Source of the DNA: a virus
IMG/VR virus record: IMGVR_UViG_3300004154_000014
Location: 1 to 63,954 of that record
Length of the DNA stretch: 63,954 nucleotides
Direction: 5' to 3' (one strand)
Below are positions 8,267-19,300 of this stretch, in pieces. Numbering within the stretch: the first letter of the stretch is position 1; each line of letters begins with the position of its first letter. Both the position numbers and the translations under genes were made by a program. The notes below the pieces were generated by a model, which saw nothing but the letters and a program-made list of their open reading frames with translations, was not told the DNA's origin and searched no databases.

Positions 8267-8863
8267 ATGGCGACCCTGCGCGTCGTCGGTATGGACCCCA
8301 GCATGACCAACTGGGGCCTGGCTGCTGCCACTCTCGACCTGGACGGACTGCAGTTGCACAACCCGCGCCTGCAGGTGGTCCAGCCAGTGAAGCCAAAAGG
8401 CAAACAGTCACGGGTCAACAGCATCGACCTCGAAGTAGCACGCCAGCTGTTCAAGGTGGTCTATCCGGCCATCCTGGACGCCCAGGCGATCTTCGTCGAG
8501 GTTCCGGTTGGCAGCCAGTCGGCTGCATCGATGAAGTCCTACGGGATGTGCGTGGGCCTACTGGGCGCCCTCCGGGCGCTCGGCGTGCCGTTCTTCGAAG
8601 TGACTGCCAGCGAGGTCAAGCTCGCCGGCACACGCGACAAGAACGCCAGCAAGAAGGCGATGATCGCCTCGGCGCTCCAGAGCTACCCCCAGGCCAACTG
8701 GCCTACCTACAAGAAGAACGGTGCAACCCTGGTCTCGGAAACCAATGCCGAGCACATGGCCGACGCCCTCTTCGCCATCCATGCCGGCACCCAGTTGCCG
8801 GCCTTTCAACAGTACCTGGCCATCCTCAACGGCCCTATTCAACTCAAGGAAACTGCTGCATGA
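8267..8863 (+). CDS. RuvC-like Holliday-junction resolvase
   Basis: 198 residues. It begins with an RNase H-fold strand ending VVGMDPSMTNWG, where D9 is the expected first catalytic aspartate. EVPVGSQSA (about residues 85-93) supplies the second acidic residue, and ETNAEHMADALFAIHA near the C-terminus carries the terminal D/H pair. This is the RuvC-type resolvase layout. It likely resolves branched replication intermediates before packaging. It starts two bases after the preceding stop and overlaps the next gene (ATGA), so the three genes are translationally coupled. Confidence 0.75.
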   Translation: MATLRVVGMDPSMTNWGLAAATLDLDGLQLHNPRLQVVQPVKPKGKQSRVNSIDLEVARQLFKVVYPAILDAQAIFVEVPVGSQSAASMKSYGMCVGLLGALRALGVPFFEVTASEVKLAGTRDKNASKKAMIASALQSYPQANWPTYKKNGATLVSETNAEHMADALFAIHAGTQLPAFQQYLAILNGPIQLKETAA

Positions 8864-9300
8864 AAATCCAACTGAACCAAGACGAAATCGAAGTCGCCGT
8901 CCGCAACTATGTGAGCGAGATGGGCATCAACATTGTCGGCAAGGCGGTCGAAGTGAACTTCACTTCCGGCCGCGGCGAGCGTGGTCTGACCGCCGATCTG
9001 GACATCGTCGAGTTGCCGGCCGCCACTGTTGGCGTCCCCTTCGTCAAGGCTACTGCCGGCGAAACCACCGGCAAAGCCGCCACTAACGTGGTGGCACTGA
9101 CCGGCAAGGGCGAGACCAAGGCTGTCGTAGCTGCCGAAACGGTCAATCCGTTCGTGGCCGAAGCCGCCGTGGCGACGGTCGCCGAGGAACAACCCCATGT
9201 CGCCGAAGAAGCCCCTGTCCTTGAGGACCCGAAGGAACCCGACGAGCCTGTGGTCGAAGAAGGTGCCGAGCCGGCCGACACCGTCAACCTGTTCGCCTAA
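8860..9300 (+). CDS. Hypothetical acidic-tailed protein ending NLFA
   Basis: 146 residues, start ATG overlapping the resolvase stop. The first 50 residues look folded (INIVGKAVEVNFTSGRGERG). The rest is a low-complexity, increasingly acidic Ala/Val/Glu tail that ends VNLFA. The SSB-type protein at 7070 ends SGLFA, so both may present the same C-terminal recruiting motif. Function unknown; binding a common replication partner is inference. Confidence 0.6.
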   Translation: MKIQLNQDEIEVAVRNYVSEMGINIVGKAVEVNFTSGRGERGLTADLDIVELPAATVGVPFVKATAGETTGKAATNVVALTGKGETKAVVAAETVNPFVAEAAVATVAEEQPHVAEEAPVLEDPKEPDEPVVEEGAEPADTVNLFA

Positions 9301-9303
9301 GCC

Positions 9304-9492
9304 ATGAAGGAATGGCTGACCCTCGCCGGTCAGGTGCTGCTGGCAGCACTGATCGTCGCAGTAGCCATCGGGGTGGGCTTCGTGCTCACCCTTTTTTCTT
9401 CCGTGATCACCTTCCTGGCTATCGGACTGTGCGCCCTCGGCGGGCTAGTATTACTGGCCCGGGAATGGCGTGACCACCTAACGCGGAAATAG
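9304..9492 (+). CDS. Small membrane protein, 62 aa
   Basis: Two hydrophobic segments (about residues 7-28 and 30-52) with a basic C-terminal end REWRDHLTRK, predicting two membrane spans. It starts three bases after the preceding stop, so it belongs to the same transcript. Not recognised. A holin-like or envelope-modulating role is possible but unsupported. Confidence 0.55.
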   Translation: MKEWLTLAGQVLLAALIVAVAIGVGFVLTLFSSVITFLAIGLCALGGLVLLAREWRDHLTRK

Positions 9493-9561
9493 CGTCAGGT
9501 TCCAAGGAGGGCCTAGGTCTCACCGGGCTCTCCCCTCAACTACTTGCTCCTGAAAACTACA

Positions 9562-10164
9562 ATGAACGAGCCATCCGAAACACCGAAACAACAGGAGTTG
9601 TTGGAAGCGCAGACCCAGTGGTTTCACGTCTTCAAGGCGATGATCGAGCAGGGTGACGTGGCCAAGATGGGGCCGCATGCCTTCACGGTCTATGTCGTGA
9701 TCAAGGCCCATACCAATTTCTCGACTGGCCATGCCTTCCCCGGGATTGACGTAATCGCCGAGAAATCCGGGGTCTCCGTCGCGCAGGTAAAGCGCGAACT
9801 GAAAACCCTGGAAGCAGCCGGCTACATCACCAAGGAAAAGCGTGGGCGGTCCAACCATTACATCTTGCGCGAGAAGATCAACGTCACCGACGCACATGGC
9901 CGCCCGCAAGCCGTAGCCACCTGGGACTACCTGCCCAGCAGTGTCCAGCATGCCGTGGCCGACCTGAAAAACGTGCTGGTGTCCGGTGACCTGGCCGGCG
10001 CCAAGGTCGTGCATATCGAGCGCTTGCAGGTGAACGTCACCCACCTGCATGACAACGCGATGAACTTCAACGTGCAGGAGTTCACGGCGGATCTGGAGAA
10101 GCTGCCCAAAGCCATGCGGGACAAGCTGCTGGCCAACTGGAAAAGCCAGCAGGATGACGAGTGA
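9562..10164 (+). CDS. Winged-helix replication-initiator-like protein
   Basis: 200 residues from ATG 9562; an earlier in-frame start at 9544 is possible. Residues about 35-100 form a helix-turn-helix_36 type winged helix (GPHAFTVYVVIKAH, AEKSGVSVAQVKRELKTLEAAGYI, then a basic wing KEKRGRSNHY). Such domains occur in plasmid and prophage replication initiators and in phage regulators. The next 186 bases contain two DnaA boxes and inverted repeats, which favours a Rep or origin-binding role. The alternative is a transcription regulator acting at the late/early boundary. It is convergent with the vRNAP gene. Confidence 0.55.
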   Translation: MNEPSETPKQQELLEAQTQWFHVFKAMIEQGDVAKMGPHAFTVYVVIKAHTNFSTGHAFPGIDVIAEKSGVSVAQVKRELKTLEAAGYITKEKRGRSNHYILREKINVTDAHGRPQAVATWDYLPSSVQHAVADLKNVLVSGDLAGAKVVHIERLQVNVTHLHDNAMNFNVQEFTADLEKLPKAMRDKLLANWKSQQDDE

Positions 10165-10350
10165 GCAGACCGTCAGAGTTATACACAGCTCAGTGTGATA
10201 CGTATCAGCCTGAGACTTGTCGAACCTGAATAGGTCTCACCCTGACACCAATACTCCCCGAATAGGTGTCAGGGTGAGCCCCTAAAAAGAAAGATGTAAA
10301 AGCTTAAAAAGATCGCAGCGGAGCCCTCCGGCCCCGCCACGTTATCCACA
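10165..10350. other. Origin-like intergenic region
   Basis: It lies between the convergent Rep-like and vRNAP genes. It holds two perfect DnaA-box matches, TTATACACA at 10179-10187 and TTATCCACA at 10342-10350. It also has a 14-bp perfect inverted repeat (10236-10249 with 10265-10278), a repeated GAATAGGT inside it, and an A-rich stretch around 10282-10310. Rep gene, DnaA boxes, repeats and AT-rich DNA are the usual parts of a plasmid-type origin. The inverted repeat could also be a bidirectional terminator for the convergent transcripts. Confidence 0.5.
10236..10278. repeat. 14-bp inverted repeat with 15-base spacer
   Basis: CTCACCCTGACACC is followed, 15 bases on, by its exact reverse complement. 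It could act as a Rep-binding site or as a hairpin terminator between the convergent genes. No clear T-run follows on either strand. Confidence 0.7.
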
Positions 10351-13300
10351 TCACTCGCTGAACAGACCCATCCCCACTTTCAGTGTGACCAGCTCGTCGA
10401 GCGACTCCGGGTATTTCAGGACGCTCCCGTTGAGCGGATTGCCGAACTGGTTGAACACATGCCCGTCCATCACCGACTGCATGCTGCTGAAATACCCTTC
10501 CAGGGTTCCCAGCATCAGCGCCTTGGCCGGGTTCTCGCGGAACATCCGCAGCAGCACCTTCTGAATCCGGATGTAGTATTTGGTGAACATCAGGATGCCC
10601 TTGTCGTTCAGGTACTGGATTACCCGATGGCTCGGGATGTCGTAGTTGATGAACGCATCGGAGACCGTCTCCACGGCCTGCTCATGGGCCATCGGCTGGT
10701 TGCTGCGCCCGACCAGGTGCTGGTAGAGCGTGTAGCGGGCCATGAAGTCCGACAGCTGGGTGCCCTGTCCGAGCAGTCGGTAGAGCGGCGTGTCGTGGGC
10801 GACGTAGAGCGTCTTGCCCAAATCCTTGACGAAGCCAGGCAGGTTGCGGGTCTTCTTCTCCAGGTAGGCCAGCGCCTGTCCCCGGTAGCTGTAGGGATCG
10901 TCCTCCACCGAGACATCCTCGACGATCGACGGCAGCAGGCCTTCCTCGATCAGCTTGCCGACCGGATTGCGCGCCAGCGCATCGCGCAGCTCCACTACCC
11001 GCTGACGCAGCTCGTCCACCCCGCCCACCAGGTAGCCGGCATCGAGCATGCTCTGCAGCTTGACCAACTCGTGGGTATCGCGCCGGTAAGCCAGCGCCCC
11101 CTGCAAGGCGATCCGGTGGTGCTTGAGCACGTCCGCCGGCGACACCCCTTCCCACAGCAGCTGCGTCAAGTTCGACTGCATGTTGCCCAGCAAGGTCAGG
11201 CCCGACTTCACCACGATGATGTCCTTGGCTTCCCCCACCAGCGTCTCGACGATGCCTTCCCCCTGGCGAATCCTTACCGCCGCCTTCTCCCCGAATACCG
11301 CCTCCCCAAACATCACCACCAGATTTTCCCAAGTCGAGCGCAGCTCCGGGTCCTTGTCGAAGGCACTCGACAGGCTCGGCTTGCGGTACCCGAACACCAG
11401 GTCCAGCAGATCGCTGCGCACCAGCATCAGGTCTTCGCCCCACACTGCCCGGATCTTCTCCTTGGTCTGCTGAGGCAGCATGATCCAGGCCTCCCTGGCT
11501 TCGCTGTCGGGGCTGGTCGGGCTGACCTCCACATAGGCTTCCGGACGCTCGGCATATTCCTTGAGGTACTGCTCATGCAGAGCCTCCACCGTGCGATCGT
11601 TCTGCTCGCGCCCGCTCTCCTTGTCGAACAGGTTGCCGGCCATCACCCCGAGCACCTGGTCCATGGTGTCGGTGCGCTCGAGCAGTCGATCCTTGTTCTC
11701 CTCGCTCATCATGTAGCGGTAGTTGACCACCTGCCCCTGGGCATTCACGACCGGCAGCATTCGCCGCTGGGTCGACTTACCCGGATGGTAGGCCTCGCTA
11801 GCGGCGAACAACGCCGCGATCTCCTGCGCACGCTGGCGTGCCACTCGACCGTTGAGGCGAGTGCGGTACTTGCTCGGCTGCTCGGTAAGAAACGAGTTGA
11901 CCCCGCTGTGCAGCTCCCGCCCCCGGGTCTTGTCACCGGTGAAGGAAATCACCCCCGACTGGTAGGCCTGGGTACCGCCGTGCTTGAGCACATGCACATA
12001 CCGCAGGGCCTGGTCGGGATCGGCCGGGTCGACATGCACCGGATGCTCCAGGCGCACGTACCCGGACGCCACCAGCTGGTCAGCCACCTGCCCACCAGCC
12101 ACTTGCAGGTCGGTGTTGGGATTGAAGATTTCCGGTACGAAGCCCTGCAGGCGCAGCGCCTCGCTGCCACCGAACAAGCGCTGGGCCGACTGCTTCTGCA
12201 GCTCGCGGTGAGTCAGCAGGGTCAGCAGCGCACCGTTCTCGTTACCTCGTGCCAGCTCGCTGTTGAGCACCTGCCCGGCCATGGCCCGGTAGGCCATGTC
12301 GGTGTAGGACAGCGCCAGCAGGGCCTGCAGGCTGTCTAGCGCCGGTACCGCCAGCTCGACCTCGGCCTGAGACAGCTTGCCGGCCCGGGGCGTCCCGGCC
12401 AGGCTGGCGATGTTCAGGGTGTTGCTCATCACATGCGGCCCGACCACCAGCCCGGTGGCCTTGTAGTAGGCCAGGTCCTTCACCTGCCGAATGTAGTAGC
12501 GCCCCATCTGCCCGAGCTTGCGCACCCGTGCGATGTGCTCGGCGAGGGTCTTCTCGAGTTCCTGCGGATCGTTGATCAGCCGGGCGATGCCCTCGATCCC
12601 GTAACCGTCCAGCAGCGCCTGCAGATCGGTACGCAGCAGCACCTTGCTGAGCGCCGTCTTGTGCTCGCGGGTGAGGTCCTCGCCCTCGTTGGCATAGCTC
12701 TCGGCGATCAGCTTGCTCACATCGCCGATGATCCCCTTGCGCTGCTGCTCGAGCTGCTTGGTCACCCGCGACAGGGTGTAGGCATACTGCGTCGCCTCGC
12801 TAGCACCCCTGGTTTCGTTGACCAGTCCGGCCACCACGCCCAGGCGTCCCGGGAAGTGGGCATCGCGCAGCCGCTGCAAGCCGTCCATCAGGTAGTTCAG
12901 TCGCGCCGGCGCCGCTGCCCCCGGCAGCTTACCCATCACCCGGATGATGCCCTGGCTGGATTCGCGGAAGAACTTGGTCTTGCCGAGGGTCTCCAGATGG
13001 CTGCGCACTTCCTTGCTGGCACTTTCCAGCAGGCTGTCGAAGCGATCGGCCAGGGTCCCCTGGCTGCGCTGCATCAGGGCGTAGCGGCGCTTGGCCTCGA
13101 TGTCCACCAGCTGGTCGACCAGGTTGCCCAGGCGAATGTCCTGGCGCTCGCCGGCCGAGACGTTGGCCAGCTTGTTGCCGAGCCCATCGAGCAGATCCTC
13201 GAACAGGCTGCGCAGCTTCTCGAACCAGCCCATCGCCGCCCAGTCGCGTACCGCCACCTCGGCCGTCAGCTGGCCCATCTTCGCTTGCAAGGGCTCGTAG

Positions 13301-16300
13301 ACCAGCCCCAGGGCGACGAACCGGGCCAGGTAATCCGACCGTCCCTTGCTGCCCGCCGAGGCCTTGAAGACGAAGTCCCACTGCCCCTGCGCCGTCTGCT
13401 TGGCCACCGGCGAAGCCAGGAACCAATCGCCTGCGTAGAAGTCCTCTGGCTTGACCTGCTGGCGCGCTTCACGAAACAGCTCCTGCAGGCGGCGGTAGGC
13501 CACGCTCGATACCCCGTTCTCCTGCTCCAGGGCCGCCTTCACGGTAGCCTCGACCTGCTCCAGTACATAGGCCTCGGCTTCGCTGAACGGCAGGCCGGAA
13601 GCCAGGGAAGCACTGGCGAACGGCAGCTGCCCGGTGTACAGGGTCTTGAGGTAGACATCGGTCGGGGTCAGCGCCTGGTTCTGCTGACGCTGGACCTTGA
13701 AGCTACCGAACGGTCCATGCAGCTCGGTGACAATGCCATCGAGCAGGCCAAGCAGTCGCTCGCGGCGCGTCCCGTTCAGAACGGTCTGGCCGTACTGCTC
13801 GAGCGCTTCGAAGATTTCCACCGTGCCCAGCTCCAGCGCCGCCGTAGCAGCCTGGGCCGAAGGGCTGGCCATTGCCAGGGTGCGTACCCCGACCGCCGGC
13901 CGCAGCGAGGCCTCCTTGTAAAGTCCGGAGACGTTCTTGACCAACAGGGCCATCCCGGTCTTGTGAACCTTCTGCGGCGACAGCCCGCTGCCGGCGAAGA
14001 GCAGATCGATCAGCGTGCGGATGAAGGCGTTCACCCCGGTGATCAGCGAGTTCTTCGCCGTCGACTGGTTGAGGGTGATCCGCTTGAGCACCTGCTCCTG
14101 GAAGTCCTGGTTGGTCATCCCCCAGGCGACCAGCTCGTCGACATTGGCCACCGCCGGCCCGAACTGGTTGCCCAGTCCCTGCTCGTTCACGTAGGCCGCA
14201 GCCTTGCGGCGGATCTCCTCGAGGTTGCGTACCAGCTCCCAGACCTGGGGAGAACTGCCGTCCTGGCCCCGTTGGATCACTCCGGCGATCGAGGCGTGGA
14301 CCAGTTCGTGGAGCAGCAGCTCGGCGTTGATCCCGGCATGACGGAACTGTGCACCCTTGACGAAGATTTGCCCTTGGCCGTTGCGCACCTCGTACCAGCC
14401 GCGGAACCCGGTCACGCCCTGGGACGCGCTGACCGTCGGATCGGTGGCCGGTGTCACGTAACGTACCGTCAGGTTGCGGTCGATCACCTTGGCCACTGCC
14501 TTGAGCAATTCGGCATTGGCACCGGTCAGCCGGCCCTTGAGCAGACCCATGACCCGACCCACCGGCATCTCCGGCTGGGCAGCGAGCGCCTGCTCGAGTT
14601 CTGCATCGACCTCGAACAACGGCGTGCCCAGCTCGCCCCAGTGATTGACAGCCTCCCTGGCTTGCTCGGTTACTGCCTGCAGCACGTAGGCCGCTTCCCG
14701 GGGCGCCAGCACTTCGTTGGCTGCCGTCTCCAGCGCCTGGTTGTGCTCGAGCATCTGCTGCTGAACCTCGACCACCCGGGCCTGGACCTCGGTCAGGACA
14801 TTCGGTGCCCGAGCAGCTGCCGCCACTGCAGTCACCTGCGGCACGCTGGCCGGCGCCTGTATCGGGACCGCCTGGTCTTCCTGTAGCTCGGTCGAGGCCT
14901 CTACTGGCCTACCTGGCAGCAGGGCATCCAGCTCGGCAGCCTGCAGGCGCATCGATTCCCGCACCTGGGGCGACAGCTCGGCCTGCAGACGGCGGGCCTC
15001 CTGGCGCTGCTCTTCGGTGACCTCGTAGGCACCCCCTTCGAACGCATACTGGTCGACGATCGCCAGGTTGGCGGCGTTGTCCAGCTTGGCCCATTGGGCG
15101 TCGTAGGCCATCCGAGTCACCCGTTGCAGGACGAACTCCGCCGGCCCAAGGCCGCTGTTGACATACTCCTCCACCACTTCCTTGCCCATCCGGGTCATCA
15201 CTGACTGCAGGGCTGCGGCCATCGACTCGCGCAAGCCAGGAGAGTTATCCCGGGCCAGCAGATCGAGGGCACCCACGATGCTGCGCTCCCAGACCTCCTG
15301 GATTTCCAGCGGACCCGAGTAGCCGATCAGACGGTCGTAGAGGCTGGCGTTGTAGGCCCGCGCCATCTCCTGCATGCGCCCCACCCCGGTACCGCCGGCA
15401 TCATGCAGGTTGAGCACGTCCATCTTGCCGTAGACCCCCACCGCCGTAGCGCTGTCCAGCGAGTGGGTATCGAGGATCATCGGCGACACGCCGGGACTCT
15501 CATCGCCCCGGGCAATCCCCGAGAAGCGGCCAGTGGAGAATGCCGAAGGCTTGCCATCCATTCCGGTCAGCGCCAGCTCGCGGCCAAACTTGGTCTCGAT
15601 GCTGTAGGCCAGATCGTCGGTCAGGCTGGTGCCCCGCTTGGTCAGGTACAGCCCCGACGCCAGGTTGTCCGAAGCACGCGACATCGCAGTGTGCAGGACC
15701 GGCGCCAGCTTGCTGAGCTGGTTGCGGATGTCCTGGTCCTGCTGGCGAGTGATGTCGTGGATCGGCGTCGGCTGCTTGTCCCGGATCACCGTCTCGATAC
15801 CCTTCCTGGCTTTGTCGCGGTAGTGCCGGTAGGCCCCGTCGAACAGCCCGAAGGCTGCCTGGGCCGTCTGGTTGAACACATGCCGGCGCTCGATGAACAC
15901 CGCGAAGTTGCCCCGCAGGGTATCGGCGACGCTCACCCCGACGGTATTGACGAAGACATTGCGCAAGGCTGCGACCTGCTGGGGCGACAGGCTGAACTCC
16001 ATCGCCTGTTCCAGGGTCATCGCCGTGTCGAGCTTGGCCGACTTGTGCTTGGCCTGGGCCAGCAGCAGATTGACGGTCTCCAGCAATGGCCGGAGCTTGG
16101 TCGGGTCTCCCCCGTTGGCCAGCTTCTCCAGGTTCACGTAGAACTTGTCGACGAACTCGTCGGCCATGTTGCTGATCGCGTTGTCGATCCCCGACCCGAA
16201 GACCATCGCCGTCAGCGGGGTCTTGATCATCTTGCGGCCATCCGAGGTGACCTTGCCGTCGCTGTCGTTGTAGGGCTTGCCGGTCAGCCGGTAGATCCCC

Positions 16301-19300
16301 TCGAGCATGCTGCGCAGGTTGGGGCTCTGCTCCACCATCCGTTGCAGGCCTTCATTGACCTTGGCGATCGTGGCCTCGTAGAGATCGAGGTTGCCGCCCT
16401 GTCCCCGCCAGAGGTTGTAATTGCGGGTACCGTCGGTCAGCGAGTAGAAGCCACCCCGGTTGAGGGTCTGGAAGCTCGCCGCCCCCATGGCGAACAGGCT
16501 GAGCATCGGCCCGTTGGTAACCCCGTCGACCTCGCCCATCATCTGCACGGTGAAGGTCTTCTGCCCGGTGGCCTTGGCCTGGGCATAGTGGACCAGCCCG
16601 ACCAGTGCATCGAAGCTGTGGAAGTTCTCTCCCCCCTTGGCCACGGCCAGGCGAATCCGGTCCTGCTCGGCAGAGGTCAGCTCGCCTTCCCCGTACAGAC
16701 CCTTGCGCAGCGCCGAGACACCGGCGCGGATCACCGGATCGGCCAGCAGGCCCTGGAGCTTTTCCAGCGACTCAAGGTTGGCCATCTTGTCGGTCTTGAT
16801 CCCCAGACCCTCGGCCACCTGTAGCTTGAAGCCCTCCATCGAGGCCTCGTCGTCTACCGTGATCTCGGTCTCCCAGTCCTTCATGTAGAGCATGTGCCGA
16901 TGTACCTTGCTCGTCTGCGGATTGACCAGGTTGGTCTTGAACCCTACCCGCTGCGGCTTCCAGACGCTGGTCTCGAAGTACATGCCGAACCCGATGTCGT
17001 CCTCGCTGTCGCTGGTCAGCTGGTGCACGAAGTCGTCGAAGTTCTCGATCTGGCGCAGCAGGTCGTCGTTCTTGGCGATCGTCGAGGCGCGATGCTCCTT
17101 GTGCAGCTGCTTGCCATCGACACCTACCCCGCCAGCCAGCTCCAGAAGAGTCTGCCGGTCAAGCTTCTGCCAGAGCTTCCAGTTGTCCTGGCGGACGAAG
17201 AAGGGCGTGGACTGGACCTTCTCCAGGGCCATCGCCAGTTCCTGGGGCACCTCCTGGTTGGTCCGCTTGGCGAACTGCTGGGTGAAGGGAATCGGCTCGA
17301 AGCTCGGCTCGATCATCCCGTCCTCGGTGCCGAACAGCTTGCCCAGCACACCCTGGGTACCGACGCTGCTCTTGTAGATCGAGGTGGCCAGCTTGCTGGC
17401 TTCCCTGGTTCCCGGCTCGCGGGCGATGCGCAGGAAGTACACCCGACGCTTGCCGACCTCTTCCCACTCCTTGGCCGGGCGCTGGGCCTGGGCTTCCTTG
17501 GTCAGCGTGAAACGGTCCAGGGTGGCCTGGGATACCTCGCTGCGCTGGACCAGCTTCTGCTGCACCAGCAGGGCCATCACCTGGGCACCCAGCGCCTGCT
17601 CCAGACGGGACTGCTCGTTGACGAAGGCATTGGCCTTGGGTTGCAGACCGAGCGCTTCCATCACCCGCTGGCCGAACGAGAGCACGGCGAGCTTCTCCCG
17701 GCTGCCGACATGCCCCAGAGCAGCAACCATCGCCGGGGTGACGTAGGCATCGTCGTCACGCCCAAGGATGGCGTTGATCTCGTCGGCAGTGTTGGATGGC
17801 TTGCTGGCGTTCTCGGCGACCCAGCTGAATGCCGCATAGCTGATCGCCGTGGCCAGGTTCTCGTCGATCAAACCGTTCTCGTCGAGGAAATCCTGAATCG
17901 GGTCCTTGTAGTTGTGCTCGCGCTGGTTCGCCGGGCGCTGGAACAGGTTGGCCTGGATCTCCTGGCGCCAGTCGCCGGCCAGCTCGCGGAACTTGCCGAT
18001 CACCCCCAGCTGCTTGTCGTCGGGCGCAAAACCGAGGAAGTCCTCGAGGATGGCCCGACCTTCGCGCAGGGCACCGAGGAAATCGCCCACCGAAGCCAGG
18101 GGACGCAAGGTGGCGGCGTTGGCCCTGCCGGCCCGCTGCTCGAACTGCTGGGCGGTACGGTTGCCAGTGCGATAGTCCAGTCCGCTGTCCCGCTGGAACA
18201 GGGAGAGAGTTCCTTTCCTGGTTTCCGCCGGAGCGTCTCCTACCGGCTGCTCCTCCACAGGCGTAGATTCGACCGGAGACTGGTCCAGTACAGCAGCCAT
18301 CTCGCCAGGCACTGCCTCGGGTACCAGCGGCGCAGGGGCTTCTGCGACAGGGGCTTGAACGGATTGCTCAACGGCCGGAGTTGCTACCGGCACCGGCTCA
18401 ATCCCGGCGGCCGGTGCTTGTGTCGCCGGGATCTCCTGGGCGGGAACAGCACCGGCCGCCGGGACAGGCTGGTCCGGTACCGAAGCTGCCGCCGGCGCGA
18501 ACACCACATCGAAGCCGGCCTGCAACTCACGACTGGCTGCCCGCAACGCTTGTGCCTCGGCAACGATCCCGTCGACCAGTGGTCCGCTGCGGGCGCCGAT
18601 CTCCAGTCCCCCGTTGGCACGCAGCTCTTCCCGGCTCAGGGTCAGAGGCGCGATCTCCCACTGGCCGTTGCCGGCCGAGGTCATTTGCAGGCTTTCCCCG
18701 GAACTGCGTGCCTGCCGATAGGCCTGCACCGCCTGGCGGGCCTTGACCGAATGGACCTGGGCGAAAGTGCGCAGACCATCGATCTGAGTGCGTGCTGCTG
18801 CCGGGTCGCCGGACGAGACCGCCTGACGGAAGCCAGACCGGTAATCGGAAATCCCTAGGTAGCCCTGCTTGCGGTTACCCAGCAGCACATCCTGGTTCAC
18901 TCCCTGCAGACCCTTGGCCTGGTTCTCCGCCTGTCGGCTGGACGAGAGCATCCGCAGGTACTGGCGCTGGGGCGTGCTCAGGCCATTGGTTTCGTTGTCG
19001 GCCAGCTCGCTGAGCTGGGTATCGCTGAATGCTCCCGGGCTGCGCATTGCCAGAGTGATGACCTGGTCAGTAGCTTGCTGGCGTGCCTCCGGGGCCACCT
19101 CGCCTTCCGGTGCACTGACCTGCTGCAGCAGCCCATCCATCTGCTCGGAGGAAGGACGCACCAAGGCTTCCATCCGGGCGCGCTGCTCGCGGGCGACGCT
19201 CAGGCTCTTGTCCAGGGCAGCGACTTCCTTGCGCTGCTTGGTGGCATCGCCGGCAGTCTTCCGGTGATCGTCCAGGGTTGCCTTGACCAGGTCGATCGAC

